64,000 nt of DNA from Earliella scabrosa (GCA_022605405.1 JABYQQ010000001.1:5270001-5334000); one strand, 5' to 3'; shown: positions 1-12,223, counted from the stretch's first letter. Translations and numbers: made by a program. Notes: generated from the letters alone by a model not told the origin.

Positions 1-529
1 TTGAGGGTGAAAGATACGCGTCCACGAAGAGCTGGTAATAGTTGCAGTAGTACCTACTTGATGTGATGGCGGATATTTCCATGTACTTATTTACACTGTT
101 CGATGTTCTGTCGGCTCCTCTCGCCTCGACTTACAGCTGAATGTATATGCGAGTGGCGGATGACCACAAGCTTGCACAAGCCTGGTATGACAGGACTGTC
201 AGGACTTGAGGAGTCCGAGATGGTGGTTCGAAGTCAGAAGGCACTTGGCGCTCACCCAGTGGTCCATCTGATGCTCCCGTGAAGGTTTCGGGGAGCATCT
301 GTCTGGGCCCAGACTCCAGACACAACGATGCACATGGTCTTGCTGGGCTTGGCCGCAAATGACAGAAACCCTGTTTGCCAAGCTACCGCGACGCGCGTGA
401 CGACCAGTAACGCAGTCGCGTGCCGTGTGACACACGCGTCGTGATCGGCCACCAGACCCTGTTAGGCGCCCATTGTTTGGTTCAACCACGACCAGGACTT
501 GAGCCCACCCCGCTGCTATCCTCCACACG

Positions 530-2106
530 ATGCTCAGCGCACGCCCTATCTCACTCAATGCGGACGTAGACGTCTACCAGCAACCTATTCTCAACACGAA
601 AACACCAGGCCGCAAGGGTCTCAAAGGTCGCAGTGCTCTTCAGGAGAATGCCCTCCACAATGGCGCCAAGACAGTCCTCACCAAGAAGAACGTCCTACAG
701 ACACCCTTTCGGCCTGGCACAGCTCGTGCGTGCAGCAGATATGCGCGGTATACGCTGTACTGACGTTCTGCAACGTAGATGGCAAGAAACAGCACATCGC
801 CGTGTCTGTGACACGGCCGCTGATGGACAAGACGCCCTTCCCCAACCGCGTCGGTCCTTCCAACTTCGGCAACGCAGGAAAGACTCCGGGTCTGAAGCTG
901 TCTAAGCTTGCCCTACTTGCTCCTGAGCCTGAACAGGAATCGGGGTCCCCTGACGTCGCACCTTTACTTCGTCCTTCCACCGCACGCAAGAGCCTTCGAG
1001 GGCGGCTGAGCCAGAACTTTAAGACTCCACTTACCAAGGGCAACTATTGGGATGTCAGCCCCGAAGACATGGAAGGTATCGGCGGTGGAGTGGTAGAGCA
1101 GACCCAGCAGCAAGCGGTGGCAGTGGAGGCGGATGAGGACGATGAGATTGAATATATGCCACCAACAGCTATTGGTGAGTCCTCTCTACATTCCTCACAA
1201 CGGATGAACGCTGGAACAATCTCCAGAGCGTCCGTATGAGCCCCCGTTTGCCATGCCCGACTATCAGACGATGGGATCGAATCTCTTCCAACTTGGTCAC
1301 TCTGGTCTGGTGGACGACACGGCGGACGTCTTCTACGCGGCGGATATCGAGGAGCAGGTAGACGTCAAAACACTGTTGGCGGAGTCTGGATTCTCCTGCC
1401 AAGGACCATCTAGAGGGGACACTTTGGAGCTGCCACCACTAGGTACGTTTCGCAAGCATGGCGTGCGACCAACCGAGATACTGATGATTGCGCGAACTAT
1501 GTAGAAGATGACCATCCATTCGGGCGACAAACCCCTGCATCTAAGCTAGCCTCTGCTCCTCCCCCCGCCAGGTCCGCTGTTCCTCTTGCTCGTGCTTCAT
1601 CCGCCCGCACAGCCCCCATGAGGACCCAGCCCCCACCCAGACCTGCAACAGCGATCCCGCAGAGTCGACTTCCGACGTCAGCACGCGCGAGCCCCGGAAC
1701 CGTTCTAGCAGTCGCCCCCGGGCAGACCCGCACATCAGCGTTACGGGCCGCGAAGGCAGCGAGCTCATCGACGAGCAACAGCGCTACCACTCCGAATCCT
1801 GTTCCTGTTCGCGCGACGACGAGCGCGGGCGCTCGTCCTGCCCCTACTGCACGGAAAGCTTCTCCTGCAGCGACGATTGGCACGCGGCCACCTGCACGCG
1901 CGGCAACTAGCCTCGCGGTGGGACCGTCTCGCTCGTCAGCGTCGTCAACACCGGCTGTCGCTGTCGGTCGGGCTCGGTCGGCGACGGTGACAGGGAGGAC
2001 TGCCCCGAAGCCGGCTGCGAAAAGCAAGACGCCCGATGACCCGCTCGCGGCCATGTTCGACAGGGAGCGAGATGATGGTGGGGACGACTTTCGTTTCGAC
2101 GTGTAA
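530..2106 (+). CDS. Securin-like disordered protein (candidate anaphase inhibitor)
   Basis: Four exons (530-725, 779-1174, 1227-1442, 1505-2106) join in phase to 469 aa. Near residue 36 there is a clear destruction-box motif, RSALQENAL (RxxLxxxN), inside a basic stretch, followed by several KTP/TPF motifs, an RKSLRGRLSQ segment, and an acidic middle (EADEDDEIEY) leading to a hydrophobic/acidic block around DIEEQVDVKTLLAESGF. The C-terminal third is Ala/Ser/Pro/Thr-rich and low in complexity, ending in acidic DDGGDDFRFDV. An N-terminal D-box, a Lys/Arg/Pro-rich body and an acidic separase-facing segment are the layout of securins (Cut2, Pds1), which are poorly conserved in sequence and are degraded by APC/C to release separase. 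The assignment rests on this architecture; an unrelated APC/C substrate is possible. The exon structure is much firmer than the function. Confidence 0.6.
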
Positions 2107-2618
2107 GTGCATGATCATGGATCGCGCTCGCAGTGCGTACTGTTTCTTAGCTGTGTTCGTCGTATCTTATTTCGTGTATGTTTGCTTTGTACGATGCGTT
2201 GTATATGTATGTTCTGTGGTGTTATTGACCTACCGTTTGATAACGCCCTCTGTGGACCACGGTGAGTCTGTTACTCCTTTGCCTGCTGTCGTCGTCGATC
2301 TCTGACGCGATACACAGTGCTTCCTTTCTGAGAGCCCATGCTCAACACTGCCACTCGCTCGACGGCAACATCAACCGTCTCTAAATGTGCGTCGTAGTTA
2401 AGTTTCTACACACTCCAAAACGGTATTTCGTCCTTGGGGTATCTGTGACTTGAGGTGTCTCCAAAGGCGGCGCGACCGTCTATGAGGCAGCGCCAGGAAG
2501 GGAATTCCTGTCAGATTCAACACGTGTGGTGGTTTGCCTTCGCCAGCGCTCGTGCCGTGGAGACTTTGACAGTTGGTATCGATAGATGCTGCATTGACGG
2601 CGCTTCCTTTGCTGACTA
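2107..2618. other. Intergenic, no gene seen
   Basis: This is the 3' flank of the securin-like gene. A T-rich stretch follows its stop codon at about 2,150-2,230. I see no coding potential, repeat or RNA gene. Confidence 0.5.
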
Positions 2619-2880
2619 GTGACTCACAACAAGGGCACCCAGCCAGGTATAGACTCCGAAGAGTACCTGGCAGTCGCTAATACGTTAGTTGCGCTGCTTG
2701 ACGTGGTTGCAGCGGCGCCTTTGTTCGTCGCGGTCGCGGTGGGCGTGTTCAAGGCGGCGGTCACGCTGGAGCGCATACTGCGCGAGAAGGACGAGAAGGT
2801 GCTTACTCTGAATCTCGCTATATGATAGACGTCTTGACTGGGTGAGCACTGCACTTCTCAAATACAAGTGCCTCTCGTTG
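2619..2880 (+). pseudogene. Relic of a Goodbye-domain (fungal STAND N-terminal) gene
   Basis: An open stretch of 68 codons contains ALLDVVAAAPLFVAVAVGVF followed by KAAVTLERILREKDEKVLTLN. This aligns with the Goodbye region of the gene at 43.7-44.1 kb, where the equivalent segment reads LLSILDGVAKAHPVIDG and then KALIKLELQRRENNEKVIAL. After it the frame is lost: a continuation MIDVLTG followed by a GT donor appears in another frame around 2,822, matching MMGVLTA plus donor in the second gene. I found neither a usable start nor downstream exons, so it is read as a decayed fragment. Goodbye domains are N-terminal helical domains of fungal NLR-like and related proteins. Confidence 0.55.
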
Positions 2881-3876
2881 CTCATATAGGTGGCTGCCCA
2901 GCAAAGCTCTATGATAGCTACCTGAAGCGCATATCGCTAGTCCGTACCTTGACAGTATTAGAATTCAGCGTGGTACGTGCACACCGCCCATGCCGGACCT
3001 TGCCCCCACCTTTTCGAGGCACCGGGAATCGTCGTCGCAGGCGTGCTCTCCGGATGTTCCGAACGGGCAGCACTTGACCCTTATGGGTCAGCCGTGGGCG
3101 TAGAAGTCGGTGTACGCGTACACAAACTATACACCTTTCCCCAAGCTCCTGCAGGCGATTCAGAGCCGCGGCGTCAGTCACGACTTCCCTCTATACGCAG
3201 ACACATCTCGGGGTCCTCGGCATTGCGTGAGCGATGTATGGCTCCGAGTGGGTATTTCTGGAACGGGGTCCGGTATCGACGGTCTCTCGTGGAATTTGGA
3301 ATATGCTATACTATTCGGCCCCGCCGCTGTTGCTTCCTTGCATAAACGTGAGTACGGATGCAGTCGTATGCCGTTGAACCACCTTGCTATTGCTATGGCT
3401 CGGTAGCTAGTATCGCCAGAACATAATGGTGCCAGATTTTCTGGGATCAATGGGTAGAGTGCCAGCCGAGCAAGTTTTGAGGATAGTCGCAGAGTGCTGC
3501 TGAGAATCGGAGATACAGAACTCGCCTTGACAGGTTACGTACCGTTGCGTGATCAGGATTCAGGGTAAGACCGAGCGCAGCACAGTGCAGTGCAGTGCGT
3601 CGGAGGGTGCCGGTCGGTGACAGCTTATAACAAGGGTGTCTTCGAGCACGAGCATGTTGCACTTCCACCTGTCTCGTCATCCGCGAGCCAACCGACTCAA
3701 CTCCATTGACCACGCACCATTCTGTCCCCTTGGAACGCCAGTATTCCACCCTCATCTTCACTTTGAGTTGGCCGACTGAGGGAGCTGACAGCCATCACCC
3801 TATACAGTATGTTGTCGTCGATTGGCTCGCGGAGCGCGCCTGCAGCCTGCTCACAAGTGGGAACGCACAGCATCTT
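2881..3876. other. Intergenic; unassigned ORFs and HET promoter
   Basis: Short open frames at 2,977-3,345 and 3,110-3,406 on the + strand have a protein-like look but no recognisable family and no splice-supported extension. They may be further relic sequence. The interval just upstream of 3,877 should hold the promoter of the HET-domain gene. Nothing else is seen. Confidence 0.4.
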
Positions 3877-5904
3877 ATGCGACTTCTGGACACTAGAACA
3901 GCGGATTTCATTTGGGCCGAAGAGCCACGCCACGTCTCCTATGCCATCCTCTCCCACCTCTGGGCGCGCGACGGCGACGAGCCCCCCGAGCAGACGTTCG
4001 CCGACATCGCCAAGATCCAACGTCGCCGCCGCAAACGATGGCCCTTCATGTTCCTGTCGCAATCCAGTGGTCAGACAACGTATAGTACAAAGAAAGACTC
4101 AATCCCACCCCAGGTATCTGACAAGATCCGGCGCTGTTGTGCGATCGCGCGCGAGCACGGATACGAGCGCGTGTGGATCGACTCGTGCTGCATCGACAAG
4201 GGCAGCAGCTCCGAGCTCTCCGAGGCGGTCAACTCGATGTACCAGTGGTACCACCACGCGCGCGTCTGCTACGCGTTCCTTGCCGATGTCGACGACAGCG
4301 ACGACCCCCGCGCGGCGGAGTCGCAGTTCCGCCGGAGCCGGTGGTTCAGACGCGGCTGGACGTTGCAGGAGCTCATCGCGCCGCGCGTGCTCGTTTTCCT
4401 GTCGAAGGGGTGGTGTGTGCTGGGGACGAAGGCGATGCTCGCGAGCGTCATCGAGGAGGTGACGGGGATCGATGGCGCGATCCTCACCCATGAAGAGTCG
4501 TTGGACACCATCAGCATCGCGAAGCGGATCTCGTGGGCGACCGGGAGGAAGACAACGAGAGAGGAGGACGAGGCGTACTCGCTGATGGGCATCCTCAACG
4601 TCCACATGCCGACGATTTACGGCGAAGGACGGTTCGCGTTCATCCGCTTGCAGGAGGAGGTTCTGAAGCAGACGTCCGACCAGACGCTCTTCGCGTGGGG
4701 GCCGACGTTGCGAGACAATGTGGAGCTAGAGGACGAGGAGCCTGCGGACCTGGGGTCTGCCTGGGAAGAGTCAGAGACCATGTGGGAGTCTCCGTACATG
4801 CGGAATCTCTTTGCGTTGTCTCCTCGCGACTTTTCGTCCTCTGGACGCATTGTTGCCCTGACCAGGGACGAGTTCCAGGAGAAGCTGCAGTTCACCTGTC
4901 CGCTTCCAGAGTACATGGTGACTGGCCATGGCATCCGCACGACCGTACCTCTCCTCACCGCCAGGTCCAATCATTCGGGAGAGGTCATACACCTGGCAAT
5001 TTTGGCCTGTCAAGATGGAGCGGGACGTATATTAGCTCTCATACTGAGGAACCAGGAGCGCACTCACAACGAATATGTTGTGGGCGCCTTCCTCTGCCCT
5101 GCCATGACCATCGCAGACGATCGCGATCATCGAGCAGATGCAGGCGAGGGCAGGGACGTCCTCCTCGGAGAACTGTATTACCGCGCAACACGCCTTTCTA
5201 CGCGTTTCATCACGTCGCACAGAGAGAACATCCGCCTACAGGAGGTCTACATTCCCCACCGGCCATCCCGCGCACGAACACAGGCCTTTCAAGGATACAA
5301 GGACGTCTACCTCGCGCTCACCCAGTGCGACGGGTCGTTCAAGGTGCAACTGGCAGGATGGTGCAAGTCCCTCTTGGAGAAGGATGGCTACTCTGTATCA
5401 CCGATCTTCCCCATCACGGACTTGGAGGTGATGGATCCACGCAAGCACGGCTTCATCGTGTCCAAGGGCGGCCATGCGTTCAAAATCGAGCTCGACGCTT
5501 GCGGATGTGAGGCACGAATGCCACACCGGTGGCTGAGGGTCGTAGTCTCAAAGTACCCAGAGCAGCATGACTCCCTCTCATTCGAGATGCCTGGGCGCGG
5601 GCGCACGTTCATAACGAGGCACGCGCGGGACCATCATGATCACGTCTACTCTTGGACCTTCGCCGCCGGACTTGCCTCCCGGAGGATCCACGTCCTGTGC
5701 GCAGATGGGCAAAAGCGGAGTATCCAGCTCACCTTGAGCTTGGCAGACTCGGGGTCAGCCCCTGACCTGCGTCGGACATATGCCTTGGGGGTGGAACTTG
5801 TAGGGCCTCAGCGATGTGAGCCAAAGAGGCATATAGGTCCTGAGCGACACCTTCACGATCGTTGGGTACCTCCTGTAACTGTGGTGACTTCAAAGCCACC
5901 CTGA
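3877..5904 (+). CDS. HET-domain (heterokaryon incompatibility) protein
   Basis: A single-exon frame encodes 675 aa from the ATG at 3,877. The open frame extends in phase to an ATG at 3,706, which would add 57 residues. I prefer 3,877 because it begins MRLLDT, the usual opening of basidiomycete HET proteins. The HET block is clear: YAILSHLW, then KIRRCCAIAREHGYERVWID, SCCIDK, SELSEAVNSMYQWYHHA, RGWTLQELIAP, and finally EDEAYSLMGILNVHMPTIYG near the domain end. The C-terminal half (about 350 residues) is a variable region without a recognised domain. HET proteins mediate self/non-self recognition and can trigger cell death after hyphal fusion; whether this one does is unknown. The Goodbye relic upstream suggests an innate-recognition neighbourhood. 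Confidence 0.85.
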   Translation: MRLLDTRTADFIWAEEPRHVSYAILSHLWARDGDEPPEQTFADIAKIQRRRRKRWPFMFLSQSSGQTTYSTKKDSIPPQVSDKIRRCCAIAREHGYERVWIDSCCIDKGSSSELSEAVNSMYQWYHHARVCYAFLADVDDSDDPRAAESQFRRSRWFRRGWTLQELIAPRVLVFLSKGWCVLGTKAMLASVIEEVTGIDGAILTHEESLDTISIAKRISWATGRKTTREEDEAYSLMGILNVHMPTIYGEGRFAFIRLQEEVLKQTSDQTLFAWGPTLRDNVELEDEEPADLGSAWEESETMWESPYMRNLFALSPRDFSSSGRIVALTRDEFQEKLQFTCPLPEYMVTGHGIRTTVPLLTARSNHSGEVIHLAILACQDGAGRILALILRNQERTHNEYVVGAFLCPAMTIADDRDHRADAGEGRDVLLGELYYRATRLSTRFITSHRENIRLQEVYIPHRPSRARTQAFQGYKDVYLALTQCDGSFKVQLAGWCKSLLEKDGYSVSPIFPITDLEVMDPRKHGFIVSKGGHAFKIELDACGCEARMPHRWLRVVVSKYPEQHDSLSFEMPGRGRTFITRHARDHHDHVYSWTFAAGLASRRIHVLCADGQKRSIQLTLSLADSGSAPDLRRTYALGVELVGPQRCEPKRHIGPERHLHDRWVPPVTVVTSKPP

Positions 5905-6840
5905 TAACACTGCTTGATTATCCACGTCCATACGATACAGACTTAGCGTGAAAACATACCTCATCTACTGTAGACTCGTATACCCCTTAAGCTTGCCCTT
6001 GATCCCTTGCCCTTGAGCGTACTACGTGTGTTCCAGACGGGTAGAAAGGCTGCCCAGACCGTGCTTGGAAGCAAGCGCGACAAGTCCACTCGCCTGTTGC
6101 AACTTGAAGCCAACCGGGACGAGGTACATAATCCGTCGCGGCCGGAGTCACGGAGTCACCTTCGACTTGACTTACTTGGTCTCCGAGCTCCCAGGAGGTC
6201 ACTCACACAGCGCAATCGGGGTGGGTCCTCCAGATATGAACTTGTTCTTTCCCTGAGGGTGCCATGTGAGGTGTCGTTATTGTGTTTCGCGGGTAGACCT
6301 GCAGTTGTCTCCCCTAGGTAGACGTTTGCACGGACCTATTGAAGGGGGAAGGGACGGTCCTAGACCTGCAGGACTCTTCGCGCCTTCCGGTTGTACAGCG
6401 TCCTCTCAGGGTAGTAGCCCTTGCATATGGTTGGAAGTAGCATTGCAACTGAGTCCCAGCGTCGAGTGGTGGCACTGGCAGTGGAAGGCGGTGGACGATG
6501 AGCTCGAGGAACTTCAACTTATGTAGAAGAGAGAATTTTGAGCGTCTATATCACTGGAGCGGTTCTTCCACGGACCACGACCACCAAACGGTTGTTCCGA
6601 AGTTCGTCGCGTATGTTCACCGTTCACGAGTCTCATGTAGCATTCAAACTACTTACCGTGTATGAACGTCTTTTCCGCGAAAACAATAACTTCAAGCCAT
6701 CGCCATACTATCTATCTAGGCGCTCAGGCTCCTACCTGCATGGGTGAGTCAGTCGTTCAATTGCAATCTACATAATCCCATCACCTCTGCTGAAATACTC
6801 ATCAGGGAACAGGGCACTTCAGGGATCTACTCCGCCAGGC
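5905..6840. other. Intergenic, no gene seen
   Basis: This interval holds the 3' flank of the HET gene and the promoter side of the hydrolase gene. Several 60-100 codon frames overlap on both strands, but none has splice support, a recognised family or a codon pattern unlike chance. Confidence 0.45.
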
Positions 6841-8740
6841 ATGCCGCTGCTGGATCGAAAGACTGGCTTTCTGTCCGACGCGGTTACGATCGCGTCCAGA
6901 CGTGTTGTGTCTACTCCAAGGTCTACAATCAGTCTGGTCATTGTGACTGCCGTTTTGCTAGCTGGAGTACACCAACATTGTCTTCATGAGGATACACGGT
7001 CAACTCCCTGGTTTGGGTCGCACGTGCCGGTAGCAGGACCGAACGGCTTTGACTGGGATGCAGTGAGTGATACGATGATAAGCTAATGAACTGCTAATGG
7101 AACCCTTCGCCAGGTTCAACCCATCAGGGAATTGCAGTGGACGACATGCTACACTGACCAAAGATGTGCTCGCCTCCTGCTTCCACTCGATTACGACACC
7201 CCGGACGGACCGACAACAGCGATCGCCATTCGCATGATACCGGCAACAGACAGGGACAACTACCATGGCACTATTATCACGAATCCGGGAGGCCCTGGCG
7301 GGTCGGGGATAGACTTCATGGCGCGTCTGGGAACCAACATCTCGCGGATCGTTGGGCCCTCCTTCGATGTGCTCGGATTCGATCCACGCGGGATTGGATA
7401 TACGACTCCATCCGCGTCGTGCTTCGATACACCCTCGCAGAGGGACATCTGGGCAACCCAAGAAGGTCACCAGCTTGTTAATGCTAGCGACGAGTCCTTG
7501 GGGATGTTTCATGCGAGGTACCAAGCCGTCGCGGAGCGCTGTGTAGAGCGCATTGGCGGCGAATGGGGCATCGGGCGGTTCGCCAGCTCGCCGAACGTCG
7601 CTCGCGACATGTTAGAGATGTCCCGACTATTGGGCCAGGACAAGATCCAGTATTGGGGCTTTGTGAGTTTCCCTTGCCTACACTATTGCCGCGAATGCCT
7701 GACGAGTCTTCGAACAGAGCTACGGGACCATCCTAGGTCAATACTTTGCCGGGATGTATCCAGACAAGATCAAGCGGTTCGTCCTCGACGGCGTCGCCGA
7801 TGCAGAAGAATACCGTGCTGCCTCGGTTGACACTGATCTTCAATTCACCGATGACGTCGTCGAGTCGTTGTTTACCTACTGCCACCAAGCTGGGCCAGCC
7901 GCTTGTCCTATCTACGACTCGAGCGCTGCAAAGATCCGCGAGCGGTCCTTCCACGTCCTCGACGAGGTCGAGCGTAACCCCGTACCTGTGGTCCTGGCGG
8001 ATCCTCCGCTGGTGATCACGCGCAAAATGCTCATCGCCCAGCTCTTCCAGTCCACCTACAAGCCGCTCATGGCCTTTCCCATCCTCGCACGAACGGTACA
8101 CGCTCTCGAGACAAACAACCAGACGGCCCTCGCCGCCCTCGCACACCAGATCAGCAACCCCACACAATGTCAGTGTGGTCCCGACGGCGACATCCCCCGA
8201 CACGGCAACAATGAAGCATTTCTAGCCGTCGAGTGCGGCGACGGCGACGAATACACCTTCGACCGCGACGCCTTCGCGCAAACCTACGCTAAGCTCTCCG
8301 AGCTCTCACCTCTCACGGCGCCCATGTGGTCTGTCTTGTACGTGGAGTGTGCGGCCTGGAAGATCCGGCCCAAGTGGCGCTACACGGGCCCGCTGCGCGC
8401 CGCGAACACCTCGCACCCGCTCCTCCTCGTCTCCCCGCTCTACGACCCGGTGTGCCCGCTCACGCAGGCCCGCGCCGTGCGCGAGCGGTTTGGAGGGGCG
8501 GGGCTCCTCATGCAGAACTCGCACGGGCACTGCTCGTCGTCGGCGCCGTCGCTGTGCACGGCCAAGCACATCCGCGAGTACTTCGTGAACGGGACGCTTC
8601 CGGGGGAAGGGACAACCTGCGAAGTGGACGAGCTCCCCTTCGTCGGGCGAACGCGGGGCGTGCGCGCGCTGTCGGCCGAAGACGAAGAGTTGCTGGACGC
8701 GCTGGTCAACATTGCGGAGAATATGCCTTTGTTTCGTTGA
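6841..8740 (+). CDS. Membrane-anchored alpha/beta hydrolase with TAP-like C-terminal domain
   Basis: Three exons (6841-7062, 7114-7662, 7718-8740) give 597 aa, with both introns in phase 0. A hydrophobic segment at about residues 30-46 (TISLVIVTAVLLAG) is a signal anchor or uncleaved signal. The fold is recognised from the oxyanion motif NPGGPGGSG, DVLGFDPRGIG, and the nucleophile elbow GFSYG, which is completed across the second intron. LLLVSPLYDPVCP near residue 500 supplies the Asp, and NSHGHCS the catalytic His in the TAP-like C-terminal domain (tripeptidyl-aminopeptidase/SLP1-type proteases). Paired cysteines and several NxT/S sites suit a secretory or extracellular location. The likely role is N-terminal tripeptide or aminopeptidase cleavage of peptides. 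The family also contains esterases, so the substrate is inferred. Confidence 0.88.
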
Positions 8741-9503
8741 TGGAAGTCCATGTCACCGCGTTGGTGGGCAAAACCGAGAGTAGGAGAGTCGCAGTGCCAT
8801 GTGCATGGTATTGCATGGTATTGCGTTGAATCGTTCTCATACAATTCCATTGACCGCGGGCAGAACTACGGACTCGGGAGCGTAATCGCGCTGCGTCGTG
8901 AGACTTCTGGATAGCTTGGCGACAATGCCTCAGGGCAGTGCCACATTGCGGACGAGGGCAGTTGGGAGCATACGCGGTCGAGGCGAAAGGTAACCGATAA
9001 CCGCAGGGATTGCAAGTCAGTTATGGTCACCCGCGGCCGTGCAGCGCGCACCGCCACAATCCAGATGCCCAGCTCGTGCAGTCGAAGACATAGACCTTCA
9101 TGTGGGAGGATCATTCATAGAGCGACCATGAGAACGACCACAGTAGTCTTGTCTACTTTGTTTGCATAACCCTCGACGGTCTCTGCATGAGGGGATTCCA
9201 CTAAGTAGTTGCAAAGAAACAATACATGAGAATGAGACGTTAGTGGTACAGTGTGATGGAGTATTGCGTTCGATTCCGGACATCGTGGGGGAGTAGCGGG
9301 ACGGAGGAATGTGTACGACGGATACATATACAGATCACAGATCGATATGGACGAAGGAGGAGCGATAGCAACCTAGAGCGATGGAACCATGAACAGGAAA
9401 CGAGGGTGAGTGGTGTGTACTACAGACGCGGGCGATTAGGAGATGTGATGAGAAAGTTCGTGCTGAAGCAGGGATGAGGGGATCGCGTCCGTGTGTGAGT
9501 CAT
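8741..9503. other. Convergent 3' intergenic region
   Basis: The interval lies between the stop codons of two convergent genes, the hydrolase (+) and the Ariadne ligase (-). It should contain both 3' UTRs and terminators. No coding region or repeat is recognised. Confidence 0.5.
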
Positions 9504-11564
9504 TCAGTCGAAGCCGTCTACGGTGACATTCCAGCTCCACCGCCCGTCTAGGTATCCTTTGGCGGTGTCCTCTAGCATGATCTCGTTCCGCTTCTGCACG
9601 TATACCTGTCCGACGCATGTCAGTCCGTCGTCCCTTGGAAAGACACCCACGAGCGGACTCACCGTCTTGTCTGTGACCTTCTGCCGGAGAGTCATGATAG
9701 TTTCGGGATCAATCGGAGCCTCGATGAGCTCCGACAATTCTTCTACAGCCCTCTCTAGATCTCTGTTGACCAAGCGCGCGTCAGGGAAACATGAACAGGC
9801 AACAAGCACCACCTGAGGACGTACCGTTGATTGTCTTCGAAGAGCTCCTTCTCATTGCCTAAGGCGAGGTAGTACGCCATCGCGTATGTCCACTTGAGCG
9901 TCATACGACAACGGAAGACGACGTCGACAGCCTTCTTCATGAACTGGACTTGAATCCAGGTGAGCTCGGACGTGATCTGCATTTCCTCCATCTTCTTCTC
10001 CGTCTTCGCGTACAGCTCCATCGACAGCTTCGCCGATTGTTCGTGGTTCGCCCAACGGTTGTAGTACTGCACACAGTCAATGCTGGATTTAAGGACCGAC
10101 TTTGAGGGAAAAACTCACATGCAGATAGCGCTCTAGGGAAGCTCGGCTACGCGTCTGGGCATCGCGGGCATCGACACTGGCCTTCTCGTCATACCGGTTG
10201 CAGGAGTACCACGACGTGCCGTGCTCGGACCAAGGACCTATATGAACACACCGATATGTAAGCGTGTCCATGACACACACGTTGATCTTCGCGCGCAAAT
10301 ATGGACACTCACCCATGCAGACCCAGCAGAACTCGTATTTGCACTTCTTGCAAGTCATGTGGTTGCACCCACCGTTCTTCTCAATCGTGCTCTGGCACTT
10401 GCTGCACTCCTTCGTGTTGCTCTTGATCCAGTTCGCCGTCTCGCTGTCGTCCCGGCACTTCTGCAGCCACATCTTGGCCACCGCGCACACGACAGGCCGG
10501 TGGTCCGTGTCGATCGGGCAGCCGAAGCAGAAGACGTGCGTATTCGACGCGCCACAAGTGACGATCGGCACCATGTGTGTGAGCGAGGACTTCGTCGCAG
10601 CAGACGGGCAGGACACGGTGTAGGTACACGAGGGGTAGGGGCAGAACTTGAGGTGGGGTATGCATGATACGAACTGTCGTACCAGGAGCTCCTGGTAGCG
10701 TAGCCATGTCTCCGAGTCGTCCGCGAGCGCCGTCTTGACGAATTGGTCGAGCGCGACCATGTTGCAGTCCTCCGCCATGCACGTAATCAGACACTCCGCC
10801 TCCGTGCGCACCTTGCTCGTGATGTACTCTTTCCAACACGACGAGCAGAACTTGTGCTCGCACACAAGGGCCATGGTCTTCGTCTGCGTGTCATCGAAGC
10901 AGATGGGACAGACGAACTGCTTGGACTCCTCCACGGGCGGCGAAGCACGCTTCGACTTCGATGTCTTGGAGTGTTCCGCGGTCGAGCGCCGGGTCGTGCG
11001 CTGGGGGCCGGTCTGCGACTGGCGGCTGGAAGACGCCTTGGGGGGTGGCGGAGTGGGTTCTCGTGGTGGGAGCTCGACTCCGGCTGCGACAGCTACCGAT
11101 GAAGCGTTGTCCATGTACTTCTCTATCAGCTTCTCCTTGTTCCAGTTCATGTGACGGAGGAGCTGCGCTGCAACCCCCGACTACACCCCCAGGAGCACGA
11201 ATACGCATTGAGTGATAACACTAGGATACAGGGGGCCAGAAAGACACACCTCCACGCCAAAGATGCCGCTGATATGGTCTACGTCCGTCTGCATGATCCT
11301 CTCGACGTCCGGCTGGCTCAAGGACGAGTGGTCGACCTCGTACACCTTCTGATCGCCCCTCGTCGCAACTCTGAAGTCGTCGCCAAAGCCGTCTACTTCA
11401 ATATCAGAGGCCGAGCCTACACAACGGTGTATTTGGGTAAGTATTCGGGTTACTCGCATGATCAGCTTGTACGGGATATACAGACCGTCGTCAACCTCCA
11501 TCATCTCGTCGTCCTCGTCGTAGTACTCATTCTCGTCGTCGGAGATCTCGTAGTCGGAAGACAT
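9504..11564 (-). CDS. Ariadne-type RBR E3 ubiquitin ligase
   Basis: Seven exons (11564-11486, 11416-11250, 11180-10313, 10237-10119, 10066-9825, 9762-9663, 9605-9504) join in phase to 558 aa, almost exactly the Ariadne length. The order is: acidic N-terminus (YEISDDENEYYDEDDEMMEV), UBA-like segment ending LLRHMNWNKEKLIEKYMD, RING1 (CPICFDD, CEHKFCSSCW), IBR (CPYPSCTY ... CGASNTHVFCFGC), RING2 (CSKCQSTIEKNGGCNHMTC, with the catalytic Cys in the GGCNHMTC segment, then CKYEFCWVCMG), and a helical Ariadne autoinhibitory domain ending WNVTVDGFD. RBR ligases pass ubiquitin from E2 to the RING2 cysteine and then to substrate; Ariadnes act with neddylated cullin-RING ligases. All exon junctions fall at family-conserved positions. 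Most in-phase frames on the opposite strand here are shadows. Confidence 0.95.
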
Positions 11565-12223
11565 AGCGTGGGGTGCAAGCGGCGTTCGAGTATGTGCAAG
11601 GGGCCGTGGTGGTGGGTAGGCGTCGGAGTCAAGGAGCACGGATCCGGTGAGGCTTGTAGGCTTCGGGCGGAGTTTCAAGATGTCTTACTCAGCACCTTGT
11701 AATGGGTTATCGCGGCGTCAGCGGACACAATCAATCATCGCCATTCCGTCAATCGCCGCCTCAAGGTTAAATGGGCAGGAAAGAGGTAAGAAAGATATAA
11801 GAAAGAGGAACAGCTCACGGATCCTTGACCATAACCGATCGCACTGTTTCCATGGTGTCCCCCTTTAACCATAGAATTCGAGAAACGGTGCCAAACGGCG
11901 TAAGTACTTGGCGCGTAGTACAGGGGCCCGCAGTCGACAAGGATACATTTGAACCCCACGCTGCGCCGACGTACCACCTCGATGATCTCACACGCAATGG
12001 AGTTCAAGAGACAAGAGATTCCCCCGTGAAGCCAAACAGAGTCCATGCCAAAAGTACAATACGCTGTTCTACGTACAACACATTATTTTCTTCTAGTAGA
12101 TACTGCTATCCGTACGCGTCTGTCGGTCCCCAGTGCGAATGTATCCATGCGTCGCGGTCCTCGTCGATGATGGCGTGAAAGCGAAAGCGAGTGGAGGGGG
12201 GAGAGAGGATGCCGGGCCATAGT
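11565..12223. other. Intergenic; promoter of Ariadne gene, 3' flank of Hsp110 gene
   Basis: Both flanking genes are on the minus strand. The part near 11,565 is the expected promoter and 5' UTR of the Ariadne gene. The part near 12,223 follows the Hsp110 stop codon. No further feature is recognised. Confidence 0.45.
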
